A DNA stretch of 13,641 nucleotides from SKVR01 sp964491395 (GTDB taxonomy: Bacteria; Bacteroidota; Bacteroidia; Bacteroidales; UBA7960): positions 1 to 13,641 of the forward strand of contig CAZBGI010000085.1 in the NCBI GenBank assembly GCA_964491395.1. The letters run 5' to 3'. This document shows positions 6,801 through 13,607 of the stretch, one piece after another. Below the pieces are notes generated by a model. That model saw nothing but the letters and a program-made list of their open reading frames with translations. It was not told the origin of the DNA and did not search any database. Position numbers and translations under genes: made by a program. Position 1 is the first letter of the stretch; every line of letters begins with the position of its first letter.

Positions 6801-8409
6801 GAGTAAAGGTTGCCTGTATGCTAAAGCTTTCGCCTGTGGCAAGGATGATGGGGAAAGTGAGATCTTCGTCAGGAATCAGTTCAAAAGCAGTTTCATCGTC
6901 TCCGGAAATAAAGATATCGGTTTCATCTTCAATCTCAAAGCTTCCCGCACCTGTGTTGTTAACAACAAAGGTAAGGGGTTCAGAGGTTTCATTAAGGTAA
7001 ACATTTCCAAAGGTTCCTTCTTCCGGGGTAACAGTAAATTTCGGGTCAACCGGTTCCGGCATCCAGCTGATATCGTCCATCATCAGGATGCGGCTGGTGT
7101 TGTCAGGAGCAGATTTGAAAGCAATGTGATATTCATCGGCATTGGTAAAGCCCTCAGGGATGGATACGCCGAAAAACTGATGAGCATTGCCTGATACCAG
7201 CACAGTATCGATGGGAGAAAAAGTCTCTGCATCGTTGCGATCAGTCATCACCCCTACAATTACATTTTCTTCGTGGGCATCATTGTTCTGCTTGGCATAG
7301 AAACTGACCCAATTGTCTTCAAAATTATTGACTTTGGGGCCTACCAGAAGGAGCAATGCACTGGCATCGTTGCTGTTGTTGAAACGCACGTGATTGGGCA
7401 GTGACCATGCATTGCCGTTATCAGAGATTTCGATACCAGCATAGGAAGTGGATGCTTCTACAATGGATGACCAGCCGTCAGGAAGTGCTGTGCTTTCGTC
7501 AAAACTCTCCACATAATCCCCCATCAGAGGCAATGCTTCACCTGTCAGTTCAAGGGTATAGGGATCGGCATCAGCATTATGGACAATTTCCAGGGTTGCC
7601 GTCATGGAGCCTGCACTTAAAGGGGAAAAAACAATGGGAAGTTGTGCCGACTCTCCTGTTAGGAGTTCAATGGGAAATACTGCTGATTCCGCAACGGAAA
7701 AATAATCAGCATCAGCACCGGAAAAGGTTACATCTTCCTGGTTTACAGTCAGAGTTCCTGTGCCTGTATTACTGATGGTGAAAGAACGCGTTCGTTCGCC
7801 ATTGATATCGGCCCATGAAAAATCTCCCTCTTCAGGAGAAAAGGAAAATGCAGGTCCATCGGGAGCTTCTTCCCAGGCAATGTTATCCACCAGGAGATTG
7901 CGAAAGGTAGCAGTACTTTCAAACTTAAAGGCGATATGATATTCATCCGTATCCTGATAGGTATCGGGGAAAGTTAAAAATTGCTGCTGGTACTCATTTC
8001 CTGAAACCTCAATGGTGTTGACAGGGATAAAGGAGCTGGCATCTTCAGGATCGCTCATCAGTCCTACCACAAGGTTTCCTTCATGCGAAGGACCGGAAAG
8101 TTTGGTAAATAAATTCAACCAATTGGAGGCAAAATTATTCACCAGGGGAGATACAAGAATCAACGTCGCACCAGCATCAAGAGAGTTGCTGAATTGCACA
8201 TGGTTGGGCGGTGTTGCAGGCGCATACAGGGTTGCCGTTTTGACAAATCCAGAAGAGGTGGTTTCAACGATGCTGGTCCAATCGTCCGGTAGGTCCGGTG
8301 TCGACACATTGTCAAAATCCTCAAAGAAACTTCCGGTCTGCGACCAGAGCTGGCTGCCAGTGAATAAGAGTAAAGACAGCATTCCTGAAAGTAAAATTCT
8401 TCTTTTCAT
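3871..8409 (-). CDS. Giant acidic modular T9SS-exported adhesin-like protein
   Basis: Secreted or surface protein of 1512 aa with no recognisable enzyme domain. Order: signal peptide (1-23, 'MKRRILLSGMLSLLLF', cleavage near SQLWSQ); choice-of-anchor-J jelly roll A (about 27-180) and HYDIN/ASPM-like Ig (187-291); the same pair again (298-450 and 457-566); a third jelly roll (575-747, with 'WLVTPPIDL' and 'STDGGLTW'); three PEGA-like repeats (about 753-978); six divergent InlB-B repeats (about 981-1425, each with 'NWT' and 'TMPAED'-like motifs); and a type A T9SS sorting domain (about 1438-1512, 'VYPNPSRSLINI', 'METGIYLLQV'). The chain is very rich in Asp/Glu and poor in Lys/Arg, as in proteins of marine or saline bacteria. 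The start is ATG with an A/T-rich leader and no Shine-Dalgarno. A weak TAnnTTTG-like -7 box (TATTGTTG) lies at 8447-8454, without a clear -33 box. Adhesion or polymer binding is inferred. Confidence 0.93.
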   Translation of the reverse strand: MKRRILLSGMLSLLLFTGSQLWSQTGSFFEDFDNVSTPDLPDDWTSIVETTSSGFVKTATLYAPATPPNHVQFSNSLDAGATLILVSPLVNNFASNWLNLFTKLSGPSHEGNLVVGLMSDPEDASSFIPVNTIEVSGNEYQQQFLTFPDTYQDTDEYHIAFKFESTATFRNLLVDNIAWEEAPDGPAFSFSPEEGDFSWADINGERTRSFTISNTGTGTLTVNQEDVTFSGADADYFSVAESAVFPIELLTGESAQLPIVFSPLSAGSMTATLEIVHNADADPYTLELTGEALPLMGDYVESFDESTALPDGWSSIVEASTSYAGIEISDNGNAWSLPNHVRFNNSNDASALLLLVGPKVNNFEDNWVSFYAKQNNDAHEENVIVGVMTDRNDAETFSPIDTVLVSGNAHQFFGVSIPEGFTNADEYHIAFKSAPDNTSRILMMDDISWMPEPVDPKFTVTPEEGTFGNVYLNETSEPLTFVVNNTGAGSFEIEDETDIFISGDDETAFELIPDEDLTFPIILATGESFSIQATFTPSEIREHTATLNIVDDIGTKAVNEVPLSGMGYDPTVTPYVFYDFTDEFPPVDWMRFSGLLEEDSELEPVTGTWVHGRFGNEGEDNNSARINLWGTNVKHWLVTPPIDLGDADTDYQLEFDLALTASTSTDPSVLGEEQGVAVVISTDGGLTWSSENILMHWTHEDNISATGDNVSIDLKDYDGVVKIAFYAESGAGGFFDGVDVFVTNIEVKEREAYNLTFDITDEEGGAITDARIELNGMVYAPGFYTFNDIITGEYSYTISNEGYMDVNGQVTLADQDVTVEAVLVEEAPTFTLDFAVEDAEQTPITDAVITLDGVAYEPGHYVFEELEAGTYDYSVEKEGYELFTGEAEITDADLTVEVTLEALPVYTVTFVVEDEDGAAVDDAEITFDGETYAPGVYVFEELLAATYEYSIAREGFITATGEIEVVDGDETVSVILEEAPYTLALDANPTSGGTLSGAGEFLAGETVSIEATPSDGYFFINWTDSDGTEISDEAATTITMPGEDLTLTANFGLTDYTVALSAAPEDAGTLTGENTYNMGDEVTVNATANAGYAFVNWTEEGVEVSDEAQYTFTMPAEDVELTAHFEPLPFNLTLETSPEGTGEATGAGEYIFGEDVTINAIPDAGYAFVNWTDEDGTEVSDMAEYTFAMPAQDITLTANFTLAENTLTLLVEPEGTGTVSGDGDYTMGSIVLISATPEAGYEFVNWTDEEGNEVSSSASHSVTMPAEDITYTANFQLSSYDLTLAATPEEGGTVDGAGNYEFGETVIISAEPEPGYTFENWTDEEGNMVAETEEHTFEMPAEDVVLTANFAPVSYELTIEVLPEEAGTAAGAGSYTFNEEVTAVATANEGFEFENWTDETGEVLSEDEQYTFLMPAGDLVLEANFVPSVAVDEVAQTSLRVYPNPSRSLINIEHNETILEVKVYSLKGQLVHTADNDHAIYQLNVDHMETGIYLLQVRTASGMATHRIQVIQ
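4135..5469 (-). repeat. Six tandem InlB-B-type repeats, 225-bp period
   Basis: Six consecutive modules of about 75 codons. The plus-strand marker ggtccagtt (encoding the NWT(D/E) motif) starts at 4219, 4444, 4669, 4894, 5116 (as agtccagtt) and 5341. Steps are therefore 225, 225, 225, 222 and 225 bp; the fifth copy lacks one codon (WTEEG instead of WTDEEG). Each module reads roughly 'L-x-(A/T)-x-P-E-x-x-G-T-x-x-G-x-G-x-Y ... G-Y-x-F-x-N-W-T-D-E-x-G ... F-x-M-P-A-E-D-x-x-L-T-A-N-F'. This is the Bacteroidota form of the divergent InlB B-repeat (a beta-grasp-like fold). Confidence 0.9.
5476..6153 (-). repeat. Three tandem PEGA/CarboxypepD-reg-like modules
   Basis: Residues of about 753-824, 829-901 and 905-978 of the modular protein repeat the pattern 'D-A-x-I-x-(L/F)-(D/N)-G-x-x-Y-x-P-G-x-Y-x-F-(E/N)-(E/D)' then 'A-T-Y-x-Y-S-I-x-x-E-G-(Y/F)'. 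Repeats two and three share the exact segment 'YVFEEL'. These are surface-displayed beta-sandwich spacers; no binding function is visible. Confidence 0.8.
6712..8331 (-). repeat. Large tandem duplication: two jelly-roll plus HYDIN-Ig units
   Basis: Residues 27-291 and 298-566 of the modular protein are copies of one unit of about 270 aa. Shared landmarks in order are 'DW(T/S)SIVE'-like, 'PNHV(Q/R)F', 'VNNF-x-x-NW', 'IVSGN'-like, 'DEYHIAFK', 'MDDISW'-like, 'PEEG-x-F' and 'NTG(T/A)G'. The similarity is clear in protein and patchy in DNA, so the duplication is not recent. Confidence 0.85.
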
Positions 8410-8590
8410 CTGTTTGTATTTTAATAAATGAGTCAGATGAGCTTGCCAACAATATCCGTACTATATGTTTTGCCAGGGTGCGAATTATAATCATCCGCGA
8501 GTGTGTGAATAGTTGTTGTTATAGCTCGGTTTCTCTGTTTCAATTATGGTTGTTAATTAATTTAATTTCACACCTCATCGTTTTCTCTAA

Positions 8591-8641
8591 GAAAAACACT
8601 GCCGGTAACCCATCTTTTACGAGACAGGTTAACCGGCAGTG
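8591..8641 (-). terminator. Intrinsic terminator of the beta-helix protein gene
   Basis: The arm cactgccggtaacc (8597-8610) pairs with ggttaaccggcagtg (8627/8628-8641): a 10-bp outer stem, one bulged base, then 4 more base pairs around a loop of about 17 bases. On the minus strand the hairpin begins about 11 bases after the TAA of the beta-helix gene and is followed by a T run (complement of 8592-8596, then CTT). This is a strong Rho-independent terminator, so the downstream modular protein gene needs its own promoter in 8410-8590. Confidence 0.88.
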
Positions 8642-8652
8642 AATGATTAGGA

Positions 8653-11600
8653 TTATAATACCTGAATTTTTACAGTTTGCATTTTTTCACCCTTACTGAT
8701 GAGGGTTACAAAATACTGACCCGGGATCCAGTTGCCGGTTTTAATCTCAAAACCGGATTGATCCGGAGTTGAACGGTGAACAAGTTTTCCGAAGATGTCA
8801 TGAACTTCAATGACCTCAACGCGGGTGTCGGCTTCTACTTTGAAGTAATCGCTGGCAGGATTAGGGAAAATACTGAGATGCTCTCCTTCTTCATCCACAA
8901 TATTGTTGGTTATTTCTTCCAGGATTACATCCAGGGTTATCGGTTCGGTAATGTCGATGTCTTCCATCAAGCTATCCTCATAGCCTGCTGCTGTAGCGAG
9001 AAGCTGGTAGGTGCCGGAGGTTACATCTGTAAATTCAATCTGACCTTCATCTCCGGTATTTCCGCTGTAAGTTTCTCCGTTTTGGAGAGTTACTGCGGCA
9101 TTGGTTATGGGCTCCTGGTTCTCATCGGTTACATTTACGGTAACTGTAATGGGGTCCGGTTCTGAAGCCAGAACATTTGAAAAAGCTGGTTCCGACATTA
9201 CATCTCCTGAATACTTTGCCATTACTGCATAGATATATTCTCCGTTGTCCAGTTCATTCCACTGTGTGTCGGTATAATGGGTGGCAGTAATTTCTTCTTC
9301 CAGCAACTCCCATGCCTCGGGGTTATCTGTATCTTCTTCCAGAAGTCGGTAAACAGAATAACTGAGCAGTACCCTGGGCAGTTGACCCGAATAGTGAGAA
9401 GTGGTCAGGGGTGTTTTCCTGGCAACTGACACAGGAGCATTTTCAGCAAGGGGGAGGGAGGGGGTTTCCGGCAATTGCTTGTCATAGGTGGCGGGGCCAA
9501 AATCTATTCCGGCGGCTCTGACGAAGAAGTTTACTTCAAAATCCATCTCCTCCATGGGCATAAAGTCATTCTCCAGGAAGTTGGTTGTAGCAAACTGTGT
9601 GTTGGGTACAAACTCCCAGGGTTCGGTGCCGGAATCATGCGCCATAGCCAGAAAACCTGATGAACTTACTCCAATCATAAATCCATTGGGCACAGAGAGG
9701 CTTTCAGGAAGCACATGGGTGTTCCATTCATCATCGGTGTTATTCACGTTGGGAGCTATGTAGAGCAGATCATCCTTGTCGGGCATACCCTCTTCATCCA
9801 GTCCAAAAACAAATACATTGACCAGGTTGTGGGGCCCTCCTTCTCCGGTAAGGTACCAGCTGATTTCGTCAATCACCGCATTGCGACGGTGTACCGCACC
9901 CATTACAGAGTTTTCGGTACCATTCTGAAAGCCCAACTGGCCGTCGACGATGCCACTGTCATAACGGAATCCGGTAAACAAACCGGGTATGGGTGCTTCC
10001 CATTGCACTTCTGCATTATCCTCCACAAGGTCTGCCGTAACATTGAGAGGTTCAAACGGAAATTCTGTCAATACGATTACTCCCATGTCATTGTCACCTT
10101 CTTCAGGAGTAATGCTGCCTGTATCAGGTTCATAGCCAGATGCTACTACCCTGTAAGTATAGCTGATATCTGCCGGGAGTTCTAAGCTGAATTCTCCTTG
10201 TGCATCAGTGAAAACCTCCAGGTATTCTTCCTCACCGGTAAACTGGATTTGGGCATCCTCAATACCTGTCCCCGGCATGTCAGAACCTTCAATAGTTCCT
10301 GTTATCAGCGCCATAGGAATGGGGATTGGAGTCATCTGAAAGTCAATAACCGTATCGTCGTCAGGTATGGTAACTTCCATGCTGAAAGGCTCAAATTCTT
10401 CTTTTTCAGCCGTGAGTGTATATTCACCGGGCAGAATGCTCAGGCTGTATTCACCGGTCGGGTTGGTTTGCACCTGAAAATCTCCGATGGAAATTTGTAC
10501 TCCTTGCAGAGGCTCATCCGTTTCGTCGCTGGTAACGGTTCCCTGGAGGTTTACCACTGCCTGGCTGGGGTCATATTCGTCAGCTCCCATGCCGGGAATC
10601 TCTCCTCTTTCATCATAATTTATATCAAAATCAATCCCTTCGATGGGGGTACCTGCCAGCTGTGGATCACTGATGGAGGCACCTGCAAGATTCAAATCTC
10701 CGGAATCATAGTCTGTAAAATTGACCATCTTGGAAACCGACGCTGCATCGTGTCCGGTGGCTTCTGTCCATTCCTGGACCGACTGAAAATCCACAATGTC
10801 TGCCCCAAGTTGTCGCCCTTTTTGAATAAGGATGGCATCGGGGTCTGAAACCCAGAACAGGTTGTTGTTGCTTTCCAGGGTTCCCGCGTCGGGATTTCCT
10901 TCCACGAAAGCAAAAGATGTATTTCCGTGGTTGTTTTCATAATTAAGCGACGGTGTCAGGTTGTTGATGATAATGTTATTGTACATGACAACCGGGGATA
11001 TTCCTGAGCTGGAAGCACTGGCATAAATGGCAGCCGAAGGGAAATCACATTCCTCTTCATTGTTCAGCACGACCGTGTTGTGGTAAAGCTCGAGGGCTCC
11101 GCCTCCGCCAGTGGCGGCAAAGGACCAGATACCCAAAACATACATACTGTTGTCAGAGGATGGGGGAGTGTAATCGTTGCTTTTGAAAATATTGGAGATG
11201 AAATTATTGTAAACCTTCATGGAGTCTTCTTCCAGAACGGAAACCCTGATACCGATGGCAGAAGAGGCTCCTTCTCCCAGGTATCTGACATAATTGATTT
11301 TGTTGTTGAAAATTTCACCGGCACCTGCATCCACACTGATGCCTCTCGTTCCTACCGGAAGGGCAGGAGTGGTTGCGGGGGCAGAATAAACACTGTCAAT
11401 AACGTTATCGAAAACACGGATGTTTTTCTGGGCCTGTATCTGGATGCCTATGGCCGTGGAAGCCTCATTGTGACCGATTCTTACATTGGAGCCAAAAGTA
11501 CAGCTGCTGATTTCATTCCCTTCATCGGTAAACTGAATGTCGCCAAAGAAAGTGGTCTTTCCTGCTGCCCGGATGCCCCAGCCTACCTTGTCGATGGTAA

Positions 11601-12201
11601 GGTTGTGCAAGGTATTGAAATTGTTGCTTCCGGATTCCTCGGTTGCATTGGAAATGAAAGATACCCCGCGGGTATTGCGCAACTCAGGATTCTCGCCGCC
11701 CCCCATCATGATGGAAGCGTTTTTGATGGTGTTGTTATTAGACCCCTGGGTGGCGGTTCCGGTAATGACATACCCTATTTCCACCCTGTCGGATGCAGAT
11801 GTGCCTCCGTCGAGGATGTTAATGCCGTCAAAGGTTACCCATGATACTCCGTTGAGGATAACCATGGCATCAGAAGTGCCGGAAGTGCCGGTACCATTCA
11901 GGGTTACCTCACCGCCGTCAGGCTGAAAAATAACCTGAGCTGTTTCCGAGGCTCCGCTAAAAGTGTTCAGCGTGATACGCTCGGCGTAGGTTCCGGGAGT
12001 CACCAGGAAAGTCACCCCTCCCTCGGCTACTCCGTTTGTAATAAGATCGTCGACTGCCGCTGTGAAAGTGGAATAATCATCAGTTGTTTCCGGACCAATG
12101 GTCAGGTTTCCGCTCAGGCCATCTCTCGTGTCCCTGGAAAAAACTGCGGAGGATACCAGAATCATTGGAAGGAAGAACAGTAGTAAAAATTTCTTCATCA
12201 T
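8653..12201 (-). CDS. T9SS-exported right-handed beta-helix surface protein
   Basis: Secreted or surface protein of 1182 aa. Residues 1-22 are a signal peptide (MMKKFLLLFFLPMILVSSAV). About 32-545 is a parallel beta-helix: it starts with 'DYSTFTAAVDDLITNGV' and 'TPGTYAERI', carries rungs rich in Asn, Ile and Val ('NNTIKNASI', 'VYNNFISNIF', 'MYNNIIINN'), and ends in the 'GMGADEYD' motif usual for this Bacteroidota family. Two CarboxypepD-reg-like domains follow (about 549-625 and 630-711), then a fibronectin-III domain that appears split by a jelly-roll insert (about 714-1013), a third CarboxypepD-reg-like domain (1017-1094) and a type A T9SS sorting domain (1108-1182, 'IFPNPASDYFKV', 'PGQYFVTLIS'). 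Such helices often bind or cleave polysaccharides, but I see no lyase catalytic signature, so binding is the safer guess. Start: ATG at 12199; a second ATG follows immediately. Confidence 0.93.
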   Translation of the reverse strand: MMKKFLLLFFLPMILVSSAVFSRDTRDGLSGNLTIGPETTDDYSTFTAAVDDLITNGVAEGGVTFLVTPGTYAERITLNTFSGASETAQVIFQPDGGEVTLNGTGTSGTSDAMVILNGVSWVTFDGINILDGGTSASDRVEIGYVITGTATQGSNNNTIKNASIMMGGGENPELRNTRGVSFISNATEESGSNNFNTLHNLTIDKVGWGIRAAGKTTFFGDIQFTDEGNEISSCTFGSNVRIGHNEASTAIGIQIQAQKNIRVFDNVIDSVYSAPATTPALPVGTRGISVDAGAGEIFNNKINYVRYLGEGASSAIGIRVSVLEEDSMKVYNNFISNIFKSNDYTPPSSDNSMYVLGIWSFAATGGGGALELYHNTVVLNNEEECDFPSAAIYASASSSGISPVVMYNNIIINNLTPSLNYENNHGNTSFAFVEGNPDAGTLESNNNLFWVSDPDAILIQKGRQLGADIVDFQSVQEWTEATGHDAASVSKMVNFTDYDSGDLNLAGASISDPQLAGTPIEGIDFDINYDERGEIPGMGADEYDPSQAVVNLQGTVTSDETDEPLQGVQISIGDFQVQTNPTGEYSLSILPGEYTLTAEKEEFEPFSMEVTIPDDDTVIDFQMTPIPIPMALITGTIEGSDMPGTGIEDAQIQFTGEEEYLEVFTDAQGEFSLELPADISYTYRVVASGYEPDTGSITPEEGDNDMGVIVLTEFPFEPLNVTADLVEDNAEVQWEAPIPGLFTGFRYDSGIVDGQLGFQNGTENSVMGAVHRRNAVIDEISWYLTGEGGPHNLVNVFVFGLDEEGMPDKDDLLYIAPNVNNTDDEWNTHVLPESLSVPNGFMIGVSSSGFLAMAHDSGTEPWEFVPNTQFATTNFLENDFMPMEEMDFEVNFFVRAAGIDFGPATYDKQLPETPSLPLAENAPVSVARKTPLTTSHYSGQLPRVLLSYSVYRLLEEDTDNPEAWELLEEEITATHYTDTQWNELDNGEYIYAVMAKYSGDVMSEPAFSNVLASEPDPITVTVNVTDENQEPITNAAVTLQNGETYSGNTGDEGQIEFTDVTSGTYQLLATAAGYEDSLMEDIDITEPITLDVILEEITNNIVDEEGEHLSIFPNPASDYFKVEADTRVEVIEVHDIFGKLVHRSTPDQSGFEIKTGNWIPGQYFVTLISKGEKMQTVKIQVL
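9163..10062 (-). other. Fn3 domain interrupted by a jelly-roll insert
   Basis: In the beta-helix protein, residues of about 714-738 ('PLNVTADLVEDNAEVQWEAP') look like the first strands of an Fn3 fold. Residues of about 946-1013 ('LSYSVYRLLEED', 'YIYAVMAKYSGD', 'SEPAFSNV') look like its remaining strands. Between them lie about 160 residues resembling a separate jelly-roll domain ('DEISWYLTGEGG', 'NGFMIGVSSSGF', 'NFFVRAAG'). Nested Fn3/jelly-roll arrangements are seen in other T9SS proteins. The assignment here rests on pattern only. Confidence 0.5.
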
Positions 12202-12413
12202 AATAAAAATGTTTAATTGTTAGTAATTCTGTTATTTTAAAGGGTGATAATTAATAAGCTGATCAGGACTGAAAGGTAATATCCGTCGATTTACCGTTTT
12301 ATCCATTTCAGTGTGTTTTGTTCATTTTGACTGTCGGTAAGTAAAGGGAATTTCATGGGCCAGATTTACAATAATCGTGTGAAGAATGATTAGCAGAAAA
12401 CACGGAATTTCTC
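12202..12413 (-). promoter_or_regulatory. Leader region of the beta-helix protein gene
   Basis: This 212-bp spacer lies between the TrmB-like regulator and the beta-helix gene and most likely contains the latter's promoter and the regulator's 3' untranslated region. The last 45 bases before the ATG are A/T-rich with no Shine-Dalgarno. A loose match to the Bacteroidota -7 box (TACCTTTC) lies near 12271-12279 on the minus strand, without a good -33 box. Short inverted repeats (ggtaa/ttacc at 12275-12295 and ctgatcag at 12259-12266) are within chance expectation. No strong intrinsic terminator follows the regulator, so partial co-transcription is possible. Confidence 0.35.
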
Positions 12414-13220
12414 TCAGTCCCTGATTTTATCCAGGTATTCTTCCGGGCTGTAGCTTTTATTCCAATAATAATTGAATGTAGTGTAAAGCGTGTTGGCCAA
12501 ATCCTCATGTTCTATAAAAAGCGCGGTAAGGTTGCGGGGTGTTTCGTATTTGTTTTTCAGGGTAAAGATGATGGTTTTACGGTCGAATATCACCAGTTTC
12601 AGGGGAAGATAATTGATGATACGCACTTCTTCGCCGATGCTTTGGAAGTAGTTTACCATGTCCAGGAAATTTTCTTCATTGCCAGGTTCCATCTCAAAGA
12701 TGCATTTGTATTTAACCCCCCTTTGGGTGGATTCAATCTGGGCCGTCCAGTTGCTTGTATCTTTGTAGTTCATGGCATATGGAGGCTTGGCAAAAAACAG
12801 CGCTTCTTTCTGCGATTTTTCTTCCAGGCTTTGCATCTTCTGACCGATAAGTTTTTTGTCCTTTACTACCTCAATGTAATCCAAAGGATCATCCTTAGTT
12901 TCCTCTGATTCATAAATCAGGGAGAGCTCCTCTGATGACTGTTGGATAAAGCTCTTTTTTATATCCAAATCCTGGATGAGCGATTGAAAGGAGTCGCGGG
13001 GATTGGTGGCCCGGTATTTTTTCCGGTTGCCATCTACCTGGGTGCAAAAACCTGCATAGGATAATTTCTCCAGTACCTCGTATATCTTTCCCCGGGGAAC
13101 GCCCGAGAGGACAGAAATTTCGGTGGGGGTAAGGGTTCTTTTGGGAAGAAGCGCACTGTAAACGCGTGCTTCATAATCCGAAAAACCACAGTTGATAAGA
13201 GTTTGTAGCATTTGTTCCAT
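12414..13220 (-). CDS. TrmB-family transcriptional regulator
   Basis: Cytoplasmic DNA-binding regulator of 268 aa. Residues of about 4-72 form a TrmB-type winged helix ('FSDYEARVYSALL', 'TPTEISVLSGVPRGKIYEVL' containing the recognition helix, then the wing 'DGNRKKYRATNP'). About 76-105 is a probable coiled-coil dimerisation helix. About 115-258 matches the phospholipase-D-like regulatory domain of the family ('LKLVIFDRKTIIFTLK', then 'ALFIEHEDLANTLYTTF'). The chain is shorter than the archaeal sugar-sensing TrmB proteins and seems to lack their C-terminal sugar-binding part, so the effector, if any, is unknown. It is first in a run of co-directional genes for T9SS surface proteins, 212 bp ahead of the beta-helix gene, so it may control itself or its neighbours (inferred). 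Start: ATG at 13218-13220, A/T-rich leader. Confidence 0.88.
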   Translation of the reverse strand: MEQMLQTLINCGFSDYEARVYSALLPKRTLTPTEISVLSGVPRGKIYEVLEKLSYAGFCTQVDGNRKKYRATNPRDSFQSLIQDLDIKKSFIQQSSEELSLIYESEETKDDPLDYIEVVKDKKLIGQKMQSLEEKSQKEALFFAKPPYAMNYKDTSNWTAQIESTQRGVKYKCIFEMEPGNEENFLDMVNYFQSIGEEVRIINYLPLKLVIFDRKTIIFTLKNKYETPRNLTALFIEHEDLANTLYTTFNYYWNKSYSPEEYLDKIRD

Positions 13221-13244
13221 AGGGAAAATTTCATAAAAAATTAA

Positions 13245-13265
13245 TTAACCACTTACGGTGGTGAA
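13245..13265. promoter_or_regulatory. 21-bp inverted repeat, candidate operator of the regulator
   Basis: The arms ttaaccac (13245-13252) and gtggtgaa (13258-13265) are complementary at 7 of 8 positions around the 5-base spacer ttacg. The site lies 25-45 bases upstream of the regulator's ATG, where a repressor would overlap the promoter or transcription start. Its length and dyad symmetry suit a dimeric winged-helix protein, so autoregulation is a reasonable guess; there is no direct evidence. Confidence 0.45.
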
Positions 13266-13452
13266 ATTATTTATTCTTTATGGAAGGGCCAAACTATTTA
13301 ACAAAAATTGGATGAACAAAGAATGGAGGCGCGGAAGCCATAAACCACAATTGGAGGTTAAAAGGCAAAAGCCAGAAGACGGAAGGAGGGAAAGTGAGGA
13401 CAGAAAACAAAACGGTCGCCACCGGAGGGGCGGAACTATATCTGTATGCAGC

Positions 13453-13492
13453 AATACCCCCTCCGCCCCTTCAGAGGGGGAACTGTCGCCCG
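13453..13492. repeat. C/G-rich hairpin repeat, copy 1
   Basis: Forty-base element starting aataccccctcc and ending aactgtcgcccg. It is 38/40 identical to copy 2 at 13540-13579. It can fold with ccccctc (13457-13463) paired to gaggggg (13474-13480). The two differences between copies lie in the loop, at 13470 and 13472, so the stem bases are conserved. Confidence 0.85.
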
Positions 13493-13520
13493 CTCCGGTA
13501 TTGGTGTTGAGTGTTAAACG

Positions 13521-13537
13521 GTTGCACCCGCATAAAT
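13521..13537. repeat. Short direct repeat gttgYacccgcataaat, copy 1
   Basis: This 17-base block recurs at 13608-13624 with one difference (gttgc against gttgt). Like the C/G-rich hairpin element, its two copies are exactly 87 bases apart. Confidence 0.8.
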
Positions 13538-13539
13538 CC

Positions 13540-13579
13540 AATACCCCCTCCGCCCCCTAAGAGGGGGAACTGTCGCCCG
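13540..13579. repeat. C/G-rich hairpin repeat, copy 2
   Basis: Second copy of the 40-base element, 87 bases after the first. Its altered loop (cccctaag instead of ccccttcag) also allows a tighter hairpin, ccccct with aggggg around three bases. It lies two bases after copy 1 of the gttgYacccgcataaat block. Confidence 0.85.
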
Positions 13580-13607
13580 TTAAAAATTATTTGCTGGTTT
13601 CATAGGA

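Noticed and set aside
8447..8454. TATTGTTG as the promoter -7 box of the modular protein gene
   Set aside because: It matches TAnnTTTG at 7 of 8 positions and is well placed, but no -33 TTTG lies at the right distance. It is mentioned in the gene entry only.
9475..11926. Series of plus-strand open frames (up to 254 codons) opposite the beta-helix gene
   Set aside because: They are antisense shadows of the Asn/Gly/Thr-rich beta-helix coding sequence. Their translations lack domain patterns, while the minus strand has a full signal-to-sorting-domain protein.
8653..12201. Assigning pectate lyase or other polysaccharide lyase activity to the beta-helix protein
   Set aside because: The fold signature is visible but no catalytic residue pattern is, and many Bacteroidota beta-helix surface proteins are not enzymes.
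12259..12295. Short dyads (ctgatcag; ggtaa/ttacc) as regulator binding sites
   Set aside because: The arms are only 4-5 bp and do not resemble the 13245-13265 dyad, so they are within chance expectation.
13258..13560. Plus-strand 100-codon frame and overlapping minus-strand 87-codon frame
   Set aside because: Both run through the purine-rich stretch and the C/G-rich repeats, and their composition simply mirrors the base bias. Neither has a credible leader or fold.
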